Shown piece by piece: positions 45,796 through 55,800 of a stretch of 64,000 nt of DNA (positions within the stretch are counted from its first letter, which is position 1; each line of letters opens with the position of its first letter). The stretch comes from Verrucomicrobiota bacterium. Lineage in GTDB: Bacteria; Verrucomicrobiota; Verrucomicrobiia; Opitutales; Opitutaceae. A model generated the notes under the pieces. The model saw only the letters and a program-made list of their open reading frames with translations, ran no database searches and was not told where the DNA came from. Both the position numbers and the translations under genes were made by a program. The stretch covers positions 1 through 64,000 of the forward strand of contig JAUWBD010000003.1 of assembly GCA_030605125.1 (NCBI GenBank), in the 5' to 3' direction.

Positions 45796-48700
45796 ATGCC
45801 CCTCCTGTCTCGTTACGTCCGCCGCCTGACCTTGCGCGTCCTCACGCCGGCCCTGCTCCTCGCCGGCCTCGCTTCCGCCCCCGCCCTGCGCGCCCAGCAA
45901 AACCACGTCATCACCCTCGACTTCGAGACCGCCGGGCAGTTCACGAACAATTTCCGCGTGCTCTCCGCCATCGGCGGCGGCACCGCCGCGCAGACGACCT
46001 CCGGCGGCAACGGCTTTTTCCGCCAGGACGTCACCAGCGGCGCGCAGGCCGCCACCTACCTCTTCGACACCACCCCGGGCGACACCACCCGCGAAACCGA
46101 GTCCGCCTTCGACGTGAGCGCCGGCCTCACCATCACCTTCGACGCGCGCACCAACAACAGCAACGGCTCCTTCGCCATCGTCTTCGCCGATCCCGCCAAC
46201 CTGAACAAAAACGTCACGGCGATCTTCAACATCCTCTCCACCGCCAACGGCACCGACCAGCTCCGCTTCTTCAAGAACGGCACGCCCTCCACCTCCGCCA
46301 TCGGCACCCAGGTCGGCTCCACCGTCGCGCCCAGCACCAACCCCGAGCCCAACAACACCTGGTATCCGGTCACCATCACCCTCTCCGTCACCGGCACCAC
46401 CCCCACCCTCACGCTCACCGCCGCCGGCTCCACCACCACCGCCACCTCCGGCTTTGCCGCCGGCGACTTCGACTGGACCAAGACCCTCGTCATCCTCCGC
46501 CTCTTCGATCCCGTCCAGGGCTCCGGCAGCACCGTGGACGTGGACAACCTCGTCATCCGCTCCTGCTGGGCCCCGCGCCCCGCCGCCGAGGTCAACGTCG
46601 CCCCCGTCCTCCCCACGATCCCCACCCAGACCGCCGAGGCCGCGAAACCCTTCTCGATCAACTCCGCCGCCACCGACGCCAACACCCCGCCGCAGGCCCT
46701 CTCCTACGAGCTGCTCAACCCGCCCGCCGGCGCCACCATCTCCTCCGCCGGCCTCATCACCTGGACGCCCACCATCGCCCAGGGCGGCGCCACCTACACC
46801 CTCACCGTCCGCGTCACCGACGCCGGCGCGCCCCCGCTCTCCGCCACCGCCTCCTTCGACGTAGTGGTTTCCGAATACGTCCCCGAGCCCAACGTCGCCC
46901 CCGTCCTCCCCTCTCAGCCGGACCGCACCGTCACCGTCAACGACTGGACCACCGGCGGCGTCCTCACCGTCAACAACGCCGCCACCGACGCCAACCTTCC
47001 GCCCCAGAATCTCTTCTACGAGCTCCTCAACCCGCCCGCCGGCGCCACCATCAGCCAGAGCGGCGTCATCACCTGGACGTCCACCGCCGAGCAGGCCAAC
47101 GCCACCTACACGATCACCACGCGCGTCACCGACGACGGCTCGCCCGCCCTCTCCGCCACCAACTCCTTCCAGGTCACCGTCCTCCCCAACACCGGTTTCA
47201 ACTCCACCTACGACTTCGCCGCCGCCTCCCAGTTCACCGGCAACTTCCGCTCCCTCGCCGCCCTCGGCGGCGGCAGCGCCGGCCACTCCTCCAACGAAGG
47301 CGGCATGCTCCGCGTCGATGCCAACACCTCCAGCGGCAACACCTACGTCGCCTGGCTCTTCGACACCACCCCGACCAACACCACCCTCGAGACGCAGTCC
47401 ACCTTCGACACCGCCTCGCCCGTCCGCGTCGCCTTCGACCTCCGCGCCGTCACCTCCGACTCCAACGTCGCCGTCATTTTCGCCGACGCCGAGAACCTCA
47501 ACAACAACGTCGTCGCCGCCTTCAATCTCCGCACCGGCGCCGACACCGTCCGCTTCTTCCGCAACGCCGCCCGCAACACCGCCGGCACCACCCTCTCCCT
47601 CGGCACCCAGGTCGGCACCACCGTCAACGTCAGCTCCGCCGCCGAGCCCGGCGCGGGCACCGCCTTCACCAATCTCCAGTTCACCCTCTCCCGCGACGGC
47701 TCCACGCCCACCCTCGCCGTCCACGCCGCCGGCGCCGACCCCGTCGCCTACACCTTCCACAAAGGCACCCTCAACTGGGCCCGCACCGTCATCATTCTCC
47801 GCGTAGTGGACGCCGGCGGCAACGTCGCCAACACCCACGTCGATCTCGACAACCTCGCCTTCTCCGCCAGCGGCGGCCCGCTCTCTCCGATCACCGCCAA
47901 CACCGCCCCGCGCTTCGAGGCCGTCCCCTCCCGCACGATCCCCGCCGGCCGCCTCCTCGTCGTCGCCAACCCCGCGGTCGATTTCGACGTCCCGCGCCAG
48001 ACCGTCACCTACGCGCTCACCCAGGCCCCCGCCGGCGCCACCATCGACAGCGAGGGCACCATCCTCTGGCGCCCCACCGCCGCCGACGTATCCGCCACGC
48101 CCTACACCTTCACCACCACCGCGACCGACAACGGCTCGCCCGCCCAGACCGCGACCAACAGCTTCCAAGTCGTAGTCACCGCCGCCCAAAACCTCGGCGC
48201 CTTCACCACCGACCTCGACTTCCTCACGCCCGGTCAGTTCGACGCCGCCTTCCGCTCCGTCACCGATCTCGGCGGCGGCCCCCGCGGCCAGGTCGGCAAC
48301 CGCCTCGTCGTGGACGCCACCTCCAACGGCGGCAACCAGAACCAGGCCTGGCTCCTCGACACCACGCCCGCCGACACCACCGCGGCCACCCAGACCGCCT
48401 TCCCCACCACCTCTCCCCTCACCGTCAGCTTCACCACCCGCGTCGCCTTCGCCGGCGCCGACGCCTCCGTCGGCATCGTCTTCGCCGACTCGCGCAACGC
48501 CGCCAACAACGTCTCCGCCCTCCTCAACCTCCGCCACGACTCCGAGCAGCTCCGCTTCTTCCGCGACGGCTCCTTCACCCAGCGCTCGCTCTCCAGCGGC
48601 ACCCAGGTCGGCTCCAGCGTGAATCTCCTCACCGCCGCCGAGCCCGGCTACGTCGAGTATCTGCCCGTCACCGTCACGCTCAGCGTCTCCGGCACCACGC

Positions 48701-51228
48701 CCACCCTCACCGTGCGCCTCGGCGACGCCGATCCCATCACCTCGTCCTTCGTCGCCGGCGACATCGACTGGAGCACCACCCTCGTCCTCCTCCGTGTCAA
48801 CGACCCCAACGTCGGCCGCAACACGACGATCGAGTTCAACAACCTCCTCGTCGCCGGCCCCTCGCCCGTCGCCGCCGCCGCGCCTCCGCTCGCGCCCGCG
48901 CCCGCCTCGCCCGGCGACAACCTCCTCACCGTCAACCCCGGCTTCGAGGCCGTCTCCTTCAGCACCGGCGAAAACGTGACCGCCTCCTTCAGCGGCTGGG
49001 AGGCTTTCAAATACCAGACCTTCGACGGCTCCGGCGCGCAGGTGATCAACGGCAGCATCGGCGCCGGCACCACCACCGAGGGCACCCGCGCCTTCTACAT
49101 CAACTGGGGCGGCTGGCTCCAGACCGCCCGCGCCTCCCGCGCCGCCGTCACCCCCGGCCAGACGCTCGAGTTTTCCTACGACCAGCGCAGCCTGCTCCGC
49201 AACTTCCCCAACGAGAAGCTCGGCACCCTCCGCTTCCTCGAGTTCTTCGACTCCGCCGGCCTGCGCATCAAGCAGGTCTGGGGCACCGACAGCGACTACA
49301 AGGTCCAATACGACGGCCCCAACGCCACCGGCGTCTGGGAAACCTTCACCCTCCGCGCCACCGTGCCGCCCGGCGCCGCCTCCGTCGGCGTGCGCCTCGA
49401 CGCCCCCCTCGGCAACTACAACAGCGAGCAAGCCAACTACGTCCGCGACCGCCACGTCGTCTTTGACAACGTCCGCCTCACCGTAGTCCCCGAGACGCTC
49501 GACCGCCTCGCCGTGCGCCGTGCCCCGCGCCTCGTCGAGCCGGGTAAGACCGCCGCGCTCCGCATCAACCACGCCACGCTCGCCGCACGCACGCTCCGCG
49601 TCGCCCTCCTCGATGCCGCCGGCACCGAGCGCGCCTCCGCCGCCACCCTCGTGCCCGCCGGCCGCTTCCGCGCCACGCCGGTCAATGTCGCCATCCCCGC
49701 CGGCCTGCCCGACGGCACCTACTCCTGGCGCATCGAGCTGCGCCCCTCCGCCGGCGGCGCCGCCCTCGCCACGATCAACCAGCCCGGCGTGCTCATCGAC
49801 CAGTCGGTCGCCGCGCCCACGCTCAACGCCACCGACTTCCCCGCCGGCCACGCGCGCATCCAGTGGCAAGGCCGCATCCAGGAAAGCGGCAACGCCCGCA
49901 TCTGGCACTGGTATGGCTCCGAGATCCGCCTGCGCTTCAGCGGCACCTCGCTCGCCATGACCGGCTCCACCGTCGCCGACATCTGGGGCGGCCATCACAG
50001 CCAGAACATCTCCGTCGTGGTGAACGACGACTTCGACAACCCGCTCGTCGTCGCCACCCGCTCCGACGGCTCCACCACCACGATCCCGCTCGTCAGCGGC
50101 CTGCCCGATGGCATCCACACCGTCCGCCTCTACAAGAGCTCCGAGACCGACCGCCGCCACCGCTTCGACTCCTTCCGGGTCGATGCCGGCCGCGGCCTCC
50201 TCGCCTTCGAGCCGCTCCCCTCGCGCCGCATGGAATCCTACGGCGACTCCGTCACCAGCGGCTCCAGCGCCTCCCATCCCTTCTGGGGCTACTCCATGCT
50301 CATCGGCCGCGAGCTCGACACCGACTTCCGCAACATCTCCAAGGGCGGCACCGGCGTCGCCGCCTCCTTCAGCGGCCAGGCCATCCTCGTCAATTACTTC
50401 AACAACCTCAGCTTCCCCGACGTCTTCAGCGCCTCCAACGGCCTGAAATACGACCTCACCCAGTGGACGCCCGACGTCGTCACCTGCGGCATCGGCCACA
50501 ACGACCAATTCAACAACGGCCACCTCACCTTCAACAGCCGCTACGCCGAGTTCAAGGGGCTCATCCGCGACGCCTATCCGAACGTGCCCTTCCTCTCGCT
50601 CAACACCGTCATCGCCGGCAGCGCCAACCTCGGCCACTTCCAAAACGCCACCGATCCGCTCACCCGCGACGACCCGCGCCACCGCTTCGTCTATCAGCCC
50701 GCCACCTGGAGCGACTCCAACACCATCCACCCGCCCACCGACGCACACATCGCGATGGTCTATGGCGACGAGCGCCGGATAAGTTTCGCCGACGTCGTCG
50801 AGGACCTCGCCGGCTGGGGCCTGCCCGCGCCCGAGGCGCCCGCCGACACCGACTACGAGGCTTGGGCCCTGGCCAACTTCACCCTCGCCCAGCGCATCCA
50901 CGGCGTGCACGCGCCCGCCGCCGCGCCCTTCGGCGACGGCGTGCCGAACCTCCTGCGCTTTGCCCTCGGCGGCACGCTCACGCCCGGCGGCTCCTCCGCG
51001 CCCGCGATCACCCTGCCCACCCCCGCGACGGACAACGGCGGCCGCCTGCAGCTCAGCTTCCCCCGCGCCAGCGCCGACGTGATCTACGTCGTCGAGACCT
51101 CCAGCGATCTCGTCACCTGGCAGCAGGCCGCGCTCTACTCCGGCGCCGCGGGCGGCACGACCACCTGGACCGACACCGTGCCCGCCGCCCCCCGCCGCTT
51201 CGCCCGCCTGCGCATCGTCTCCCCGTAA
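45796..51228 (+). CDS. Large secreted multidomain SGNH/CE2-like carbohydrate esterase with triplicated beta-sandwich modules, Ig-like (He_PIG) domains and C-terminal tail
   Basis: 1810 aa from the ATG at 45796. Three modules with LFDTTPxDTT...VFADxxNxNxNV...FFRxG...TQVGSxVN; He_PIG PPQALSYELLNPPAGATISSAGLITWTP; CE2-like RIQWQGRIQESGNARIWHWYGSEIRLRFSGTS; SGNH motifs ESYGDSVTSG, CGIGHND, PPTDAH; tail NLLRFALGGTL...VIYVVETSSDLVTWQQA. Confidence 0.82.
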   Translation: MPLLSRYVRRLTLRVLTPALLLAGLASAPALRAQQNHVITLDFETAGQFTNNFRVLSAIGGGTAAQTTSGGNGFFRQDVTSGAQAATYLFDTTPGDTTRETESAFDVSAGLTITFDARTNNSNGSFAIVFADPANLNKNVTAIFNILSTANGTDQLRFFKNGTPSTSAIGTQVGSTVAPSTNPEPNNTWYPVTITLSVTGTTPTLTLTAAGSTTTATSGFAAGDFDWTKTLVILRLFDPVQGSGSTVDVDNLVIRSCWAPRPAAEVNVAPVLPTIPTQTAEAAKPFSINSAATDANTPPQALSYELLNPPAGATISSAGLITWTPTIAQGGATYTLTVRVTDAGAPPLSATASFDVVVSEYVPEPNVAPVLPSQPDRTVTVNDWTTGGVLTVNNAATDANLPPQNLFYELLNPPAGATISQSGVITWTSTAEQANATYTITTRVTDDGSPALSATNSFQVTVLPNTGFNSTYDFAAASQFTGNFRSLAALGGGSAGHSSNEGGMLRVDANTSSGNTYVAWLFDTTPTNTTLETQSTFDTASPVRVAFDLRAVTSDSNVAVIFADAENLNNNVVAAFNLRTGADTVRFFRNAARNTAGTTLSLGTQVGTTVNVSSAAEPGAGTAFTNLQFTLSRDGSTPTLAVHAAGADPVAYTFHKGTLNWARTVIILRVVDAGGNVANTHVDLDNLAFSASGGPLSPITANTAPRFEAVPSRTIPAGRLLVVANPAVDFDVPRQTVTYALTQAPAGATIDSEGTILWRPTAADVSATPYTFTTTATDNGSPAQTATNSFQVVVTAAQNLGAFTTDLDFLTPGQFDAAFRSVTDLGGGPRGQVGNRLVVDATSNGGNQNQAWLLDTTPADTTAATQTAFPTTSPLTVSFTTRVAFAGADASVGIVFADSRNAANNVSALLNLRHDSEQLRFFRDGSFTQRSLSSGTQVGSSVNLLTAAEPGYVEYLPVTVTLSVSGTTPTLTVRLGDADPITSSFVAGDIDWSTTLVLLRVNDPNVGRNTTIEFNNLLVAGPSPVAAAAPPLAPAPASPGDNLLTVNPGFEAVSFSTGENVTASFSGWEAFKYQTFDGSGAQVINGSIGAGTTTEGTRAFYINWGGWLQTARASRAAVTPGQTLEFSYDQRSLLRNFPNEKLGTLRFLEFFDSAGLRIKQVWGTDSDYKVQYDGPNATGVWETFTLRATVPPGAASVGVRLDAPLGNYNSEQANYVRDRHVVFDNVRLTVVPETLDRLAVRRAPRLVEPGKTAALRINHATLAARTLRVALLDAAGTERASAATLVPAGRFRATPVNVAIPAGLPDGTYSWRIELRPSAGGAALATINQPGVLIDQSVAAPTLNATDFPAGHARIQWQGRIQESGNARIWHWYGSEIRLRFSGTSLAMTGSTVADIWGGHHSQNISVVVNDDFDNPLVVATRSDGSTTTIPLVSGLPDGIHTVRLYKSSETDRRHRFDSFRVDAGRGLLAFEPLPSRRMESYGDSVTSGSSASHPFWGYSMLIGRELDTDFRNISKGGTGVAASFSGQAILVNYFNNLSFPDVFSASNGLKYDLTQWTPDVVTCGIGHNDQFNNGHLTFNSRYAEFKGLIRDAYPNVPFLSLNTVIAGSANLGHFQNATDPLTRDDPRHRFVYQPATWSDSNTIHPPTDAHIAMVYGDERRISFADVVEDLAGWGLPAPEAPADTDYEAWALANFTLAQRIHGVHAPAAAPFGDGVPNLLRFALGGTLTPGGSSAPAITLPTPATDNGGRLQLSFPRASADVIYVVETSSDLVTWQQAALYSGAAGGTTTWTDTVPAAPRRFARLRIVSP

Positions 51229-51300
51229 GGTCGTCGCTCGCGACGACCGAGCCCGCGTTTCGCCCCCGCCCGCCCAACCCGGCATTCGCGAGCGAACGCC
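51225..51300. repeat. About 80-bp palindromic intergenic repeat (copy C)
   Basis: GTAAGGTCGTCGCTCGCGACGACCGAGCCCGCGTTTCGCCCC...GGCATTCGCGAGCGAACGCC; hairpin kept by compensatory TT->TC/GA-type changes. Confidence 0.8.
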
Positions 51301-51421
51301 AGCGTCCGCCGCGGCGCCCCTTCGCCCTCCACCGGACCGGAGCTTTCCCACGGCCGCGCGTCGCCCCGCCCCCGGCTCGCCATGTCCGGCGCCGCCCCTC
51401 TTCCTTCCCAGCCATCGCCGC

Positions 51422-52762
51422 ATGCTCCCCTGCCGTCGCCCCCCGCTCGCCGAACGCCGCTTCACCAGCCCCGCCGTCGAGGCCCGCCTCGCCCGGGCCT
51501 CCGCCCGCCTTCGTGACCCCGAACTCGCCTGGCTCCTGTGTAATTGTTACCCGAATACGCTCGATACCACCGTCTTCGTCGGCGAGCACGCCGGCAAGCC
51601 CGACACCTACGTCATCACCGGCGACATCGACGCGCTCTGGCTGCGCGATTCCTCCGCCCAGGTCTGGCCCTACCTCGCCCTCCTCAAGGAGGACCCCGCC
51701 CTCGAGCGCCTCGTCGCCGGCCTCATCCACCGCCACGCCCGCTGCGTCGCCCTCGATCCCTACGCCAACGCCTTCTACCGCGACCCCGCCCGCGTCTCCA
51801 AGTGGGCCGCCGACCGCACCGACATCCGCCCCGGCATGCACGAGCGCAAATGGGAGCTCGACTCCCTCTGCTACGTCGTCCGCCTCGCCCACGGCTACTG
51901 GCGCGCCGGCGGCGACCCCGCCATCTTCGACGCCGACTGGCTCGCCGCCATGCGCCTCCTCGTCGCCACGATGCGCGAACAGCAACGCCGCGCCGGCGCC
52001 GGCCCCTACACCTTCCAACGCCACACCTGGCGCTCCACCGAGACCTGCCCCGACGAGGGCCGCGGCAACGCCGTTCGTCCCGTCGGCCTCGTCGCCACCC
52101 ACTTCCGCCCCTCCGACGACGCCACGATCTTCCCCTACCTCGTTCCCGCCAACTTCTTCGCCGTCGTCTCCCTCCGCCAACTCGCCGCCCTCGTCTCCTC
52201 CCGCTTCCCCGCCGAAACCGCCTTCGTCGCCGAATGCCTCGCGCTCGCTGACGAAATCCGCGCCGCCCTCCTCGCCCATGCGGTCGTGAAGCACCCCGAG
52301 CATGGGGAGATCCTCGCATTCGAAATCGACGGCTTCGGCTCCACCTACCTCGCCGACGACGCCAACGTTCCCAGCCTCCTCTCCCTGCCCTACCTCGAGG
52401 CGCTCGATCCCGCCGACCGCGACCTCTACCGCCGCACCCGCCGCTTCCTCCTCACCGAGGACGCCCACCCCTTCTTCGCCCGCGGCTCCGCCGCCGAGGG
52501 CATCAGCAGCCCGCACGTCGCCCGCGACATGATCTGGCCCATGGGCATCATCGTTCGCGCCCTCACCTCCGAGGACGACGCCGAGATCGCCGCCTGTATT
52601 CACTGGCTCAAGACCACTCACGCCGGCACCGGCTTCATGCACGAGTCCTTCCACCAGGATGACCCCGCGCGCTTCACCCGCGCCTGGTTCGCCTGGGCCA
52701 ACACCCTCTTCGGCGAACTCATCCTCAAGGTCCTCGACGAGCGCCCGCACCTCGTCACCTGA
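51422..52762 (+). CDS. GH125 family (exo-alpha-1,6-mannosidase-like) glycoside hydrolase
   Basis: LLCNCYPNTLDTTVFVGEHAGKPDTYVITGDIDALWLRDSSAQVWPYLALLKEDPAL; RPSDDATIFPYLVPANFFAV; GTGFMHESFHQDDPARFTRAWFAWANTLFGELIL. Confidence 0.9.
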   Translation: MLPCRRPPLAERRFTSPAVEARLARASARLRDPELAWLLCNCYPNTLDTTVFVGEHAGKPDTYVITGDIDALWLRDSSAQVWPYLALLKEDPALERLVAGLIHRHARCVALDPYANAFYRDPARVSKWAADRTDIRPGMHERKWELDSLCYVVRLAHGYWRAGGDPAIFDADWLAAMRLLVATMREQQRRAGAGPYTFQRHTWRSTETCPDEGRGNAVRPVGLVATHFRPSDDATIFPYLVPANFFAVVSLRQLAALVSSRFPAETAFVAECLALADEIRAALLAHAVVKHPEHGEILAFEIDGFGSTYLADDANVPSLLSLPYLEALDPADRDLYRRTRRFLLTEDAHPFFARGSAAEGISSPHVARDMIWPMGIIVRALTSEDDAEIAACIHWLKTTHAGTGFMHESFHQDDPARFTRAWFAWANTLFGELILKVLDERPHLVT

Positions 52763-52824
52763 GCCCGCCCGCGCACCCACCGCGACCTTCGGCTCGTCCT
52801 TCGCGTCTTCGCGTTAAAGAATCT

Positions 52825-55800
52825 GTGTCCCCGATGCGCTCCGCCTCGCACTTCCCCCAGCTCATCCCGGCCCGCGTCCGCGCCGCGCTCCCTCGTCTCC
52901 GCGCCCTCGTCTGGGGTCCGCCCCGCGCCGTCCCCGTGCACGTCACCGAGCCCACGATCGAGCACCTCGAACTTGCCGCCGCGCGCGCCCGCCCCCTCCG
53001 CCCCGCCACCCCCGGAGAATCCTGGGGCAAACTCTGGGACCAGCGCTGGGCCCGCCTCGACCTCTCCGCCGCGCAGCCCGGTGATCATCTTCTCTGGAAC
53101 GATCAGGGCGAAGCCACGCTCCACCTTGCCGACGCCCCTTGGTTCGGACTCGACCCCGAGCACCGACACGCCCCGCTCCCGCTCCCCGATGATCCCGCCC
53201 ACGCATCCCTCCCCGACGCGTGGATCGAATGCTACTGCTGCCAGACCTACTGGAGCGGCGGCGGTCTCGGCCCCGCCGGCAGCCGCTTCGATGGCGCCGC
53301 GCTGGTCGCCCGCAACGACGACGCTTGGCACGCTTGGATCGACCTCCAGTGCCTCGCCGACCTCGCCTTCCATCTCCACGAGGACCGCGCCTCCGCCAGC
53401 GGGGCCAACGGCGACAACGCCTACCACTACCCCGCCCTCGAAAACACCTCCCCGCTCCACCGCCAGCTCCTCGCCCACCTCGCCGCCGCGCTCGACGCCT
53501 TCGAGCTTGGCGGCCTCGCCGACCTCCGCCCCGCCCTCGAATCCGCCTACGCCGATCTCCGCGCCACGCCGGCCGAGGCCCGCGTCCGCGCCCGCCTTGT
53601 CGGCGGCTCGCACCTCGACCTCGTTTACCTCTGGCCCGAGCGCATCGGCGAGGTCAAGGCCGTGCACACCTTTTCCACGGTAAACCGCCTCCTCGCGCTG
53701 TATCCAGAATTTCGATTCACCTACAGCCAGCCCGCCAGCTACGACGCCGTGGCGCGCCGCGCCCCCGCCCTCGCCAAGGCCGTGCGAGGACATCTCGCCT
53801 CCGGACGTTGGGAGGCCACCGGAGCCCTCTGGGTCGAGAGCGACCAACTCATCGCCTGCGGCGAAGGCCTCGCCCGCAGCTTCATCCTCGGCCAGCAAGC
53901 CTTCGCCGCCCTCCGCCCCGACCGCTCGCCCTCGCGACTCCTCTGGCTGCCCGACTGCTTCGGTTTCCCCGCCTGCCTGCCGCAGCTCATGCGCCTCTCC
54001 GGCGTGGAACACTTCTTCACCACCAAACTCACCTGGAACGCGATCAACCGCTTCCCTCACTCCAGCTATGTCTGGCGCGGGATCGACGGCAGCGAAGTGC
54101 TCGCGCACTGCGCCCGCTCCGGCGGCTACGCCCACACCGTCCAGCCCCGAGCCCTGCACCAGGCCGCCAACAGCCACACCCAGGCCGCCGTGCACCGCGA
54201 GTTTCTCCACCCCGTCGGCTTCGGCGACGGCGGCGGCGGTCCCACCGCCGAGCACCTCGAGCGCGCCCGACGCTACACCGCCCTCGCCGGCCTGCCGCCC
54301 GTCTCCTGGGACCAGCCCGAGGATTTCTTCGCGCGCCTCGCCCCGCTTCGCGACCGCCTGCCCGTCTGGTCCGGCGAACTCTACCTCGAGTATCACCGCG
54401 GCACCTACACCACCCACGGCGCGGTCAAGGCCGCCTTCCGCGCCCTCGAGCGCGCCCTCCAGATCCGCGAAGCCGTCGCGCTCGCCACCGGCGGGGCCGT
54501 CCCCGCCTCGCTCGACGCCGCCTGGCGACGCATGGTTTTTCACCAATTCCACGACGACATCCCCGGCACCGCCGTCCCCGAGGTCTATGCCGAGACGCTC
54601 GCCGAACTCCGCGCCCTCGCCACCTCGCTCGACGAGGAGTCGCGCGCCGCCCTCTCCGTCGCCGCCGGCCCCCTCCACGCCTTCAACCCCCACCCGCTCC
54701 CTTGGTGTGGCTGGCTGGACGACCCCGAAGGCACGCCGCGCTGGTTCGAGCTTCCGCCCCTCGCCTCCGCCCCGCCCGCCCCCGCCGCCTCCGCGCCCGC
54801 CCCCGCCCGAGCCACGCCTACCACGCTCGAAAACGGTCGCGTCTCCGCCCGCCTGGCCGCCGACGGCACCCTCGCGGCGATCCTGATCGACGGGCGCGCC
54901 ATCGCCTTCGCCGGCCCGGCCGCCCAGCCCGTCCTCTACCCTGACAACCCCGCCGCCTACGACGCCTGGGACATCGACCAACATACCCTCGCCCTTGGCC
55001 GCCCGCTCGACACGCCGGTCGAGGTCACCGTCGAGCATCCTTCCGGCCCGCGTGCCGTCGTCGCCATCCGCCGCGCCGTGGGTCAGGCCAGCACGCTCGT
55101 CACGCGCTACATCCTCGAGGCCGGCGCCGACCACCTTCGCCTCGAACTCACGCTCGACTGGGCCGAGCCGCGCACCCTGCTCAAGCTCGCCTTCCCCACG
55201 CGCTACCGCGGCCGCCTCGCCCGCTTCGGCGCGCCCTTCGGCAGCACCCTGCGCGAGCAGCTCACCGGCTCCCTGGCCGCCGAGGCGCAGTGGGAAGTCC
55301 CCGCCAGCCGCTGGGCCGCCGTGTCCCACGACGGCGAGCGCGAGGGCCTCTGGATCGCCACCGAGGCCAAATACGGCTCCTCCTGCCGCGACGGCGCCCT
55401 CGCGGTTTCGCTCGTGCGAAGCCCCCTGCACACGGGTTTCCAGAGCCACGGCCCGCTCACCCCGCGCCACCTCGCCCGGCACGTATCCGAAACTCCCTAC
55501 ACCGACCTCGGCCGCCACGTGATTCGCCTCGCCATCGGCCGCCACACGCTGGAGGCCCCACGATCCGAGCAAGCGGCCGCCCGCGCCGAGACGCTGTTCA
55601 CGCTTCCGCTGTTCCACTCCGGGCCAGCCCTTGCCGCGCCCGCCCCGCTCCTCGAGGGTGGCGAAACCCTTGTCCCCGTCTGGTCCCGCCCCCTCGGCAA
55701 CGACCGCTGGGTCCTGCGCCTCCACGAGGTCGCCGGCCAGGCCGGCCAAACCCGCCTCTCCCTCCCCGGCGGCTGGACCGCGAGGAAAGTCGATCTCCTC

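Noticed and set aside
45658-51465. 1935-aa minus-strand ORF antisense to the giant esterase
   Set aside because: Low-complexity Gly/Ala/Val/Glu/Asp composition typical of the GC-rich complementary frame; no recognisable motifs; the sense ORF has clear domains and a signal peptide.
52618-55749. 1043-aa minus-strand ORF antisense to GH38
   Set aside because: GC-rich shadow ORF; only the sense frame has GH38 motifs.
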